Shown: positions 1 through 5,401 of the stretch, one piece after another | Numbering within the stretch: position 1 is the stretch's first letter | Layout: every line of letters starts with the position of its first letter | NCBI GenBank assembly: GCA_042218715.1 | Contig: JBDGQU010000114.1 | Span: 1-8,200, forward strand | Length of the DNA: 8,200 bases | Direction of reading: 5' to 3' | Source: JAGXLP01 sp042218715 | GTDB lineage: Bacteria > Bipolaricaulota > Bipolaricaulia > M55B111 | Notes under the pieces: model-generated | Told to the model about the DNA's origin: nothing | Databases searched by the model: none | Seen by the model: the letters and a program-made list of their open reading frames with translations, nothing else | Made by a program: the position numbers and the translations under genes

Positions 1-264
1 AGTTTCCGCTACCTTTTGACCTCTATCCAGGATCACGAATCTATCCGCCAAAGAATATACCTCATGAATATTATGGGTGATATAAATGAAAGATACTCCC
101 TGTTCATTAAGCTCAGATACGAGTTCCCTGATCTTTCTTTTCTCTCTTATACTTAATGCCCTAACCGGCTCGTCAAGCACTATTAGATTTGCCTCTCTCC
201 ACATTGTGTATAGAATACCAATACTTAAAGTCGTCTCAATAACTTCTAACTTTTTGAAATTCAT
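1..264 (-). pseudogene. 5'-truncated sugar ABC transporter ATPase, C-terminal part; continues beyond the left edge
   Basis: An open frame of 88 codons runs without a stop from an ATG at 262-264 to the window edge. Its translation carries the second half of an ABC ATPase: a Walker B motif (LIVLDEP), a D-loop region (VRALSIRE), a switch histidine (YITHN) and a C-terminal strand like RFVILDRG. From Walker B onward about half the residues match the complete ATPase at 1425-2201, including the unusual LDEP-x-RALSIRE string, so the two are paralogues. The Walker A, Q-loop and recognisable LSGG signature are missing. Homology fades around 220-240, exactly where the upstream decarboxylase-fold gene ends, and about two extra residues lie between the SIG and MW positions. 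No ribosome binding site precedes the ATG, and the frame overlaps the preceding gene by 29 bases. Without Walker A it cannot be an active ATPase. I read it as a remnant left by deletion or rearrangement; the true 3' end lies outside the window. Confidence 0.8.
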
Positions 265-1396
265 CTATCATAGCAACTACGTTTTCCAATGGCACGTCAG
301 CCTGGATATTATGAATTGGTGCAAAAATATACCCTCCATCACGAGCGAACTGATCCATCCTCTTCCTCACTTCTTCTCTTACCTGGTCAGGAGAGCCGTT
401 GGGAAGTGTTGTTTGGCTATCAACTCCGGCTCCCCAAAAAGTAAGTGCATCACCAAATTCTTTTTTTAACTTCTGAGGATCCATACCTTTCGCATTTACC
501 TGAACTGGGTTTAAGATATCTACCCCCGCTTCTATCAAGTCAGGGATAAGATCATATATTGCTCCATCGGAATGCAAAAAATTATATATAGGATCGGACG
601 CTTTGTCTTTCACAAAGTTAAATACCTTTTTATGGCGAGGCTTTACGATCTCACGATACATCTTCGGGGAGATCATCGTATCTTCCTGGGTTCCAAGATC
701 GTCAGCCTGAACAGCGACATCTATCAGGTCACCTACTTCATCCAGCACAGCGTCCCAGTACTCCAACCTCAATTCGACCAATTTGTCCAACAGAGCCTCC
801 AGCATTGCTCCCTGTCGGCCAATATCCAGGTAAAAATTCTTATATCCCCGAAGCCAAAAGCCCATCTCGAATATTCCCGCGCCAATTCCACCAATACTAA
901 CACTCATGGCGACTGCTCGGCCTGACTCGGCGAGTGATTCTACCTTACTTTGCAGACCTTCCAGAAGGGCCGGGTCGCGGGGGTCGGGCCAATCGAAATT
1001 CTCAATATCTTTTGGGCCTTTCGCATCCGCAAGTGGGTGTTCAGTCATGTCATAATAAAACCCTTCATTCTTAGGCATCGACCACTTTATTCCATAAGAA
1101 TCGTAAAAGGTATAGTAGTTACCTTCCTCTACTTCCTTATTTACCAATTGAGTTTGAGGAAATACGCCATCTATATCTACCACAAGAGCCTTCTTCATCT
1201 CTTCCTCGACTTCCGCCAGCTGCTGAATTTTATCAAATATCTTGACCTTGGATGTCTCAACTGGAAGTAATTTTTCCCTTAGCTCCCTGTATATTCGGTG
1301 ATTTATACCGGTTATTTCCGTACCACCGAGGTCAAACGGTACTTTGTCCGGTTCTTCGTGATTAAGTGCTGTTATAACCCGGTCTCTCGAGTTCAA
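236..1396 (-). CDS. Uroporphyrinogen decarboxylase-fold (COG0407) family protein
   Basis: This 386-residue protein has the URO-D/MtaA TIM-barrel fold. The N-terminus (SRDRVITALNHEEPDKVPFD) is the family's standard opening. Other hallmarks are DDLGTQ (232-237), SPKMYREIVKPRHK (about 243-256), HSDG (275-278), LNPVQV (295-300), WGAGVD (321-326) and HNIQADVP (362-369). Translation starts at TTG (1394-1396): an in-frame TGA lies 9 bases upstream, and a GGGAGGAG ribosome site sits about 9 bases away. It is not HemE, since the RQAGR substrate-binding motif is absent. Corrinoid methyltransferases of the family (MtaA, MtbA, CmuA) bind zinc through His and Cys; this protein has no cysteine at all, with HSDG standing where those enzymes have an H-x-C motif, and no corrinoid protein is nearby. 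It follows the ATPase gene by 28 bases and is presumably co-transcribed with the sugar transporter. Family members are common in such operons, but their reaction is largely unassigned. Substrate and chemistry here are unknown. Confidence 0.9.
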   Translation of the reverse strand: MNSRDRVITALNHEEPDKVPFDLGGTEITGINHRIYRELREKLLPVETSKVKIFDKIQQLAEVEEEMKKALVVDIDGVFPQTQLVNKEVEEGNYYTFYDSYGIKWSMPKNEGFYYDMTEHPLADAKGPKDIENFDWPDPRDPALLEGLQSKVESLAESGRAVAMSVSIGGIGAGIFEMGFWLRGYKNFYLDIGRQGAMLEALLDKLVELRLEYWDAVLDEVGDLIDVAVQADDLGTQEDTMISPKMYREIVKPRHKKVFNFVKDKASDPIYNFLHSDGAIYDLIPDLIEAGVDILNPVQVNAKGMDPQKLKKEFGDALTFWGAGVDSQTTLPNGSPDQVREEVRKRMDQFARDGGYIFAPIHNIQADVPLENVVAMIDEFQKVRSY

Positions 1397-1410
1397 ACTT
1401 ACTCACTCCT

Positions 1411-1424
1411 CCCGTTCCAACGGG
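1411..1424 (-). promoter_or_regulatory. Perfect short inverted repeat between the ATPase stop and the UROD-fold ribosome site
   Basis: Plus-strand 1411-1424 reads CCCGTTCCAACGGG, a perfect 14-base palindrome that would fold in RNA as a stem of five to six GC-rich pairs with a tiny loop. It starts directly after the ATPase TAG (1425-1427 on the minus strand), and its last G residues form part of the GGGAGGAG ribosome site of the next gene. Folding could therefore mask that site until ribosomes finish the upstream gene, or could slow 3' decay. No T tract follows, so it is not a terminator. The palindrome is seen; its role is inferred. Confidence 0.45.
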
Positions 1425-2201
1425 CTATTCTCTAGCAGGCATTTTTCCTTGAGCAATTACCTCGGCAATTTCTTCCGGCTCAGCTACTTCTTCTTTTTCA
1501 ATCGTTCCCAGCTTCTCCCCGTTATCCAGCATTATGAACCTACCCGCAACCGGATAAACGTGGTGAACATTGTGCGTTATGAATATTATCGTCGCCCCCT
1601 GCTCCTGGGCCTCACGAATATGGTCCAGTACTGTGCGCTGCTCGCGAATGGAAAGGGCACGCAGGGGTTCGTCAAGAATTAATAAATCCGCCCCGTAGTA
1701 CATAGCTCTTCCTATTGCTATAGCCTGTCTTTCCCCTCCGGATAGGATATTCACGAACTCGTCAGGCGATCTCATTTTTACTCCAATATCGCTTATAACC
1801 CTCCGAGATTCCGTATTCATCTCGTCACGATCCAGGAAGGAAAAGGGACCAAAATCTTTGGTAGGCTCCTTTCCCAGGAAAAAGTTCCTTGCGATATTCA
1901 TGGTTTCCACGAGCGACGATTCCTGGTGCACCGTCTCGATGCCAACGTCGCGGGCCTCTTTCGGAGAAGAAAATTTGACCTCCTCCCCTCGAAAACGGAA
2001 GCTACCTTCGGAGGGAGGAAATACTCCTGATATTATGTTTATCAGGGTGGACTTTCCAGCTCCGTTATCTCCGAGCAGCCCCACTACTTCGTTTTCGAAT
2101 ATCTCAACGTCGACACCCTCAAGGGCAGTCACCGGTCCAAAATATTTGTAAATATCTTTCATTTCTACCAAGGGTTGCTCTTCTTTCTTAGTATTTTCCA
2201 T
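1425..2201 (-). CDS. Single-domain sugar ABC transporter ATP-binding protein (FrcA-like)
   Basis: This 258-residue protein is a complete ABC nucleotide-binding domain of the carbohydrate CUT2/FrcA type. It should energise uptake through the neighbouring permease from the cytoplasmic face. Visible motifs are Walker A GDNGAGKST (44-52), the Q-loop glutamine in VHQESS (Q93), signature LSGGERQ (153-159), Walker B LLILDEP (173-179) and switch histidine H210 in ITHN. Length and motif set show one ATPase domain, not the tandem RbsA/MglA arrangement of about 500 residues, so it probably acts as a homodimer. The residue after DEP is Leu where most family members have Thr, and the following RALSIRE string is shared with the remnant at 1-264. 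The ATG at 2199-2201 has an AAGGGGGAA ribosome site lying just after the TAA of the permease, with only 9 bases between genes, so translational coupling is likely. The tail after about residue 232 is Glu-rich and variable. The exact substrate cannot be read from the sequence. Confidence 0.93.
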   Translation of the reverse strand: MENTKKEEQPLVEMKDIYKYFGPVTALEGVDVEIFENEVVGLLGDNGAGKSTLINIISGVFPPSEGSFRFRGEEVKFSSPKEARDVGIETVHQESSLVETMNIARNFFLGKEPTKDFGPFSFLDRDEMNTESRRVISDIGVKMRSPDEFVNILSGGERQAIAIGRAMYYGADLLILDEPLRALSIREQRTVLDHIREAQEQGATIIFITHNVHHVYPVAGRFIMLDNGEKLGTIEKEEVAEPEEIAEVIAQGKMPARE

Positions 2202-2210
2202 AATTCCCCC

Positions 2211-3200
2211 TTACTGCTTAAGCCCGCTCAGCTTTAGATTTATTGTGGCGGCGATAATCAATATCGCGCCCACAAACGCCTGATACCAGTAAGATGGAGC
2301 ACCCACTAGCACCAGACCCGAACGGACCATTCCCATGATGGAAGCCCCGAACGCCGCCCCGATTATCGTCCCATAACCGCCGGTCATCAATGTGCCTCCT
2401 ATTACGGCTGAAGCAATCGCCTCAAGCTCCATCTGTTGACCAAAGGCGGCATTTGCCAAACTAAATCTACTGATTGCTATTGTTCCGGCAAGTGCGGCCA
2501 ACATACCTGATATCATAAAATTCCTGATTTTAACCCAGTCCACGCTAACTCCCATCGTCCGTGCTACCTTTTCATTTCCTCCCGTGGCAAATACGTGATT
2601 CCCGTAAGAAGTTTGGTTCAAAATGATTGTGAATATTACTATAATCCCGAGAAACCAAAGGTGAGACGGCCTAAACTTGAGAAAGAAATAATCAGTCAGT
2701 ATCGAGCTCATTATCGCTTCATCCTCGATAATAACTGAGCTACCTCCGGTAATCCCTACTAACACTCCTCTTAAAAACATCAACATACCTAGGGTGGTTA
2801 TAAAGGAAGGAATACCGGCTCTCAGGGTAATTACACCATTCAAAAAACCAATGAATGCCCCAAAGATTATCGCAATACCAAAAGCTACCACTCCTCCAAA
2901 TGGAAAATTAAGGGCATTTGACAGGATAACGAAGAGAAAACCACCCATCGCGTAAACGCTACTGACGGAAAGATCAAACTCTCCCGCAATCATTAAAAAC
3001 GATATCCCTATCGTCATAATTCCCAATTCCGACGTTAAAGTAAGAATTCCAGTTAGATTATCCAGGGTGGCGAAACGGGGGCTTAATACGGAAAAAACCA
3101 AAAACAGCAAACCAAATGCCACGACCGCACCCAGTTCGGGTCTACGACGTATTCTTTTTAATATTTTTTTCGTAAGTCCGTCCCCTTCAGAATCCTCCAC
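2211..3200 (-). CDS. Sugar ABC transporter permease (RbsC/FrcB-like, BPD_transp_2 family)
   Basis: This 329-residue, strongly hydrophobic protein is the inner-membrane channel subunit of a CUT2-type sugar importer. A short basic N-terminus (KKILKRIRRR, 11-20) is followed by about eight to ten membrane segments, roughly 24-41, 54-72, 80-97, 101-123, 130-150, 180-196, 228-246, 262-300 and 303-320. Family motifs are IAGEFDLSVSS (71-81), PSFITTLGM (131-139), and the cytoplasmic ATPase-coupling loop ATGGNEKVARTMGV (205-218) followed by a conserved SGMLAALAG segment. The usual form of the first motif is G-x-DLSVGS, so the acidic E and the S for G are minor variants. The start is GTG (3198-3200) with AAAGGAG 12 to 13 bases upstream, a slightly long spacing; no better start lies nearby. 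It sits downstream of an intrinsic terminator that separates it from the binding-protein gene, so its expression depends on readthrough or on a promoter I cannot see. Confidence 0.94.
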   Translation of the reverse strand: MEDSEGDGLTKKILKRIRRRPELGAVVAFGLLFLVFSVLSPRFATLDNLTGILTLTSELGIMTIGISFLMIAGEFDLSVSSVYAMGGFLFVILSNALNFPFGGVVAFGIAIIFGAFIGFLNGVITLRAGIPSFITTLGMLMFLRGVLVGITGGSSVIIEDEAIMSSILTDYFFLKFRPSHLWFLGIIVIFTIILNQTSYGNHVFATGGNEKVARTMGVSVDWVKIRNFMISGMLAALAGTIAISRFSLANAAFGQQMELEAIASAVIGGTLMTGGYGTIIGAAFGASIMGMVRSGLVLVGAPSYWYQAFVGAILIIAATINLKLSGLKQ

Positions 3201-3266
3201 GGTTTAACCACTCTCCTTTATTTATTTGGTTCGGGTAATTGTCTGAATTGAATTAGACCGAACGAT

Positions 3267-3305
3267 AAAAAATTCGGGACAAGCCCTCTTATAGGCTTGT
3301 CCCGA
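3267..3305 (-). terminator. Intrinsic terminator/attenuator between binding protein and permease genes
   Basis: A perfect 12-bp stem pairs 3274-3285 with 3294-3305 around an 8-base loop. On the minus strand the stem, which contains CGGGACAAGCC, is followed by one A and then six T residues (3272 down to 3267). The plus-strand side has no T tract, so it works only for minus-strand transcription. It lies about 30 bases past the stop of the binding-protein gene and 67 bases before the permease start. Terminators in this position are a known way to make binding protein in excess over membrane subunits, with partial readthrough. The hairpin and T tract are seen; the readthrough level is inferred. 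Confidence 0.85.
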
Positions 3306-3334
3306 TATACAGTTAAATCAAAATCCCCCATCCA

Positions 3335-4330
3335 TTATCGATAATCTTTACCAGCAAGTTTCTCCAGCCTAGGCACGTCTTCCTTGGTGATAACCGAAGG
3401 TCCGGTAGATACGGGGGCGGGTGGAGGAGCGAGACCATACTTGGCATTTAAGTATGCGAGTTCCACACCGAGATATCCCTGCATGTATTGCTGCTGGTCA
3501 AGAGTAAACATTATCTTGCCCTTCTTTATGTAATCGAGAACGGTGGGCGAAATATCCATCTGGCAAATCTTGATTTCATTTCCCACGTCGTAACCTTCGT
3601 CCTCGAGGCGTTTAATTATCGCTTCAGTTCTTTGTGTATTTCCGCTAAATATTACGTCAGTATCTGGGTGCCTGGTCAGGTAGTTAACTACCAGCTCTGC
3701 ACCTTTTGCCGGATCGACGCCAATATTCAATGTTCCCGCCGCTATGTCGTTTGCTTTAAGGGTCTCGACCCACCCGTTACCTCTAGCTTCGATATTACGT
3801 GCTCCCGGATGGTGATTTACGTATAGACCCCGGTCGAGATCATCGATTCTCTCCATCGATTCTCTTGCGGCTTTTACACCGATAAAGTGACTATCCATAC
3901 CTACGTAAGTTAAAACGGGCAATCGTTCATCACGAGGTCTGAGGTCGGGAGCATTTATACCTACTACAGGAAGGCCGTTTTTAATTGCTGGTCTAAGTAC
4001 GTCATCCATAGCCGGCGGCTGTGTCAAGGTTACAACCAAAGCATCAGGGTTTGCCGCAATGGCCGATTCCAGCGTCGACATAAACTCGGTAAAGTCGTAG
4101 CTAGAGGGGCCAGAGTAAGTAACCTTTAAATCATCATGATTTGCAGCTGCGTCCTTAACGCCCTTTTCCACTACTTTCCAGAAAGGGTCAGCTATACCAC
4201 CATGCACGACAACTCTTATATTATACTGGTCTTTAAATAGCTCCTGACCGTGAACCGCAAATACTCCCCCGATTAGAGCCATACTAATCAATGCTACAAC
4301 TAATATACTTCCGTTCAACTTGTTTTTCAT
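3335..4330 (-). CDS. Periplasmic sugar-type substrate-binding protein (Peripla_BP_4 / type I fold)
   Basis: This 331-residue protein is a ribose-binding-like solute receptor that would deliver ligand to the permease at 2211-3200. Residues 1-28 are a signal peptide: basic MKNK, a hydrophobic core (about 8-24), then a likely cleavage after VFA (25) or VHG (28). No cysteine occurs there, so it is not a lipoprotein. The mature part has the two-lobed pattern of the family: an IRVVVHGGIADPFWKVVEKG first strand-helix unit (38-57), PDALVV (95-100), GLPVVGIN (119-126), a lobe-two segment TDVIFSGN (224-231), and the hinge-side DQQQYMQGYLGVELAY (278-293), close to the common DQQPYLQGY form. A Pro-rich APPPAP stretch (301-306) precedes the end. 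The ATG at 4328-4330 has a strong TTTGGAGG ribosome site 7 bases away. Ligand-contacting residues resemble simple-sugar or polyol receptors in general, but I cannot assign the ligand. It is probably the most highly expressed gene of the operon. Confidence 0.93.
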   Translation of the reverse strand: MKNKLNGSILVVALISMALIGGVFAVHGQELFKDQYNIRVVVHGGIADPFWKVVEKGVKDAAANHDDLKVTYSGPSSYDFTEFMSTLESAIAANPDALVVTLTQPPAMDDVLRPAIKNGLPVVGINAPDLRPRDERLPVLTYVGMDSHFIGVKAARESMERIDDLDRGLYVNHHPGARNIEARGNGWVETLKANDIAAGTLNIGVDPAKGAELVVNYLTRHPDTDVIFSGNTQRTEAIIKRLEDEGYDVGNEIKICQMDISPTVLDYIKKGKIMFTLDQQQYMQGYLGVELAYLNAKYGLAPPPAPVSTGPSVITKEDVPRLEKLAGKDYR

Positions 4331-4395
4331 TTTAAACCTCCAAATTATTTTTAATAGGTTTAATTTGCTCTACGTTCAGATTTTTGCTTCCTAAG

Positions 4396-4416
4396 TTGGT
4401 ACAATCTAATGACCAA
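4396..4416. promoter_or_regulatory. Candidate operator upstream of the binding-protein gene
   Basis: In the 127-base gap between the repressor and the binding-protein gene, TTGGT (4396-4400) and ACCAA (4412-4416) form an inverted repeat with an 11-base spacer. TGGT/ACCA half-sites are typical of FadR-subfamily GntR operators, although those usually sit closer together. It lies about 65-85 bases before the binding-protein start. I see no convincing sigma-70 boxes next to it, and no terminator follows the repressor gene, so the operon may instead be read through from the repressor promoter. The symmetry is seen; function is inferred with low confidence. Confidence 0.3.
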
Positions 4417-4457
4417 TAATCCGCCACTTCCGAGTCTACCACCTCCCAAATATTATT

Positions 4458-5114
4458 TCAGCTCGAACTCTTCAACTTATGGTTTGCCACAACTTCCTGT
4501 TCTACTTTGTCAAGATGTTCCTGAAGGGTTAACTTTGCTTTCTCCATGTCCTCATTCATAATGGCATCTATAAGACGTAAGTGTTCGTCAATCGCTGCGA
4601 GAATTCTCTCGTTCAAGTGTCGGGTAAGGCTGATGAGATTGTGAATTCTTCCGGTAAATTCCTTGAGTAGCTCGTTATCAGATTTTTTGATTATAGTTCT
4701 GTGTAGGTCTTCGTCCGTTTCGTCAAATTTACTCCTCAACTCTCTATGGGGGAGATCTGCGTCCTTAAGTTTAATCGATTTATCTCTAATTGTCTCTAAT
4801 TTTGAACATGGAATCTGATAGATTGATTTACTCAGCGCGTAAGTTTCCAATAGTTTCCTCATTTCACAGATATCTTTGATCTGGTTCGGAGTCAACTGAA
4901 CCGCAAAATAACCTACCCGGGGTTTCACTTCAACTAGTCCCTGGTCAACTAAACTCTGCAATGCCTCTCTAACCGGGGCCCTGCTAACCCCAAACTCCTC
5001 TTCCAACCCTGAAACGTCTATCTTTTCCCCTTGCTCTATCTCCAAGTTTACAATTCTTTTCCGAAGTTCTTTTCTTATCTGGCCGGCCAAACTTTCCTTG
5101 TTTAATTTCGCCAC
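4458..5114 (-). CDS. GntR-family transcriptional regulator, FadR/FCD subfamily
   Basis: This 218-residue protein has an N-terminal winged helix-turn-helix (about 6-75) and an all-helical FCD ligand domain (about 78-210). The recognition segment is LEEEFGVSRAPVREALQSL (37-55), followed by the wing with GLVEVKPRVGYFAV (59-72). FCD metal/ligand residues are recognisable as D134 and H138 in DEDLHRTI, H178 in DEHLRLID and H200 in LQEHLDKV, with the family's spacing; such domains often hold a divalent metal that binds carboxylate or sugar-acid effectors. Length is usual for the subfamily. The start is GTG (5112-5114) with GAGGGG 8 bases upstream. It is the first gene of the minus-strand transporter locus, with 127 bases and no terminator before the binding-protein gene, so it is the probable local regulator. 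Its promoter overlaps inverted repeats (see 5146-5203), which suggests autoregulation. Effector identity is unknown. Confidence 0.93.
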   Translation of the reverse strand: MAKLNKESLAGQIRKELRKRIVNLEIEQGEKIDVSGLEEEFGVSRAPVREALQSLVDQGLVEVKPRVGYFAVQLTPNQIKDICEMRKLLETYALSKSIYQIPCSKLETIRDKSIKLKDADLPHRELRSKFDETDEDLHRTIIKKSDNELLKEFTGRIHNLISLTRHLNERILAAIDEHLRLIDAIMNEDMEKAKLTLQEHLDKVEQEVVANHKLKSSS

Positions 5115-5145
5115 GTTAATTACCCCTCGCTAGAAAAGTTATTAC

Positions 5146-5203
5146 ATCAACTTAAATTCAAATGAGCAAGTTGATATATTACATTTCATCATCAGTATAT
5201 CAA
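5146..5203. promoter_or_regulatory. Cluster of TTGAT inverted repeats in the regulator promoter (candidate operators)
   Basis: Three related half-sites occur. ATCAACTT (5146-5153) is the exact inverse of AAGTTGAT (5168-5175), and TTGATATA (5171-5178) is the exact inverse of TATATCAA (5196-5203). The middle copy belongs to both pairs. The rightmost arm covers the -10 box of the regulator promoter, and the other two lie in the early transcribed region, the usual geometry for repression. In RNA the first pair could also form an 8-bp hairpin in the regulator's leader. The most likely binder is the GntR protein encoded just downstream; this is inferred from position and symmetry. Confidence 0.5.
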
Positions 5204-5222
5204 AGAAATTTTTGGTTGTCAA
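5194..5222 (-). promoter_or_regulatory. Sigma-70 promoter of the GntR regulator gene
   Basis: On the minus strand TTGACA (5217-5222) is followed after exactly 17 bases by TATACT (5194-5199). The -35 is perfect and the -10 differs from consensus at one position. Transcription would start near 5187 and give a leader of about 70 bases before the GTG start. The -10 box overlaps a TTGAT-type repeat arm, so the promoter is probably repressible. It may drive the whole transporter operon, as no other clear promoter is seen before the binding-protein gene. Confidence 0.75.
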
Positions 5223-5244
5223 ACAAAAACCGGAGAGATATTTT
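5216..5244 (+). promoter_or_regulatory. Candidate divergent promoter for the LysO-family gene
   Basis: On the plus strand TTGTCA (5216-5221) is followed after 17 bases by TATTTT (5239-5244), five of six and four of six matches to consensus. Its -35 box lies almost exactly on the opposite strand of the regulator's -35 box. Transcription would begin near 5251 and leave a leader of about 150 bases. I see no better match closer to the gene. No lysine riboswitch core or T-box sequence is visible in the leader, though the stretch is AT-rich and holds a few weak hairpins. Moderate to low confidence. Confidence 0.4.
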
Positions 5245-5401
5245 TGAGAGAAGCAATCTCTTAACAATGGTCCTCCAACCTTTAATTCCCTACGTGCAAG
5301 GGGCTTGTTAGAAGAAAATAATTAAGTTATCTTTCAACCAATCAGCTCGGCAAATAATCAACCGGTTTTTATTCTTTGATTTAAAAGGGGTTAAATTTTC
5401 A

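Noticed and set aside
86..469. Plus-strand open frames opposite the transporter and UROD-fold genes
   Set aside because: They are antisense to genes with clear family motifs, lack ribosome sites and show no recognisable domains.
236..1396. Reading the UROD-fold gene as hemE (heme biosynthesis)
   Set aside because: The RQAGR substrate-binding motif is missing and the N-terminus and motif order are those of COG0407 relatives. No heme genes are nearby.
1425..2201. Tandem two-domain RbsA/MglA-type ATPase
   Set aside because: At 258 residues there is a single Walker A, signature and Walker B set, so it is a single-domain FrcA-like protein.
5267..5311. Fourteen-codon leader peptide upstream of the LysO gene
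   Set aside because: It has no ribosome binding site, no run of regulatory codons such as Lys, and no following attenuator hairpin.
5245..5401. Lysine riboswitch or T-box in the LysO leader
   Set aside because: None of the conserved core sequences of either element is visible, and the leader is too short and AT-rich for a full lysine riboswitch.
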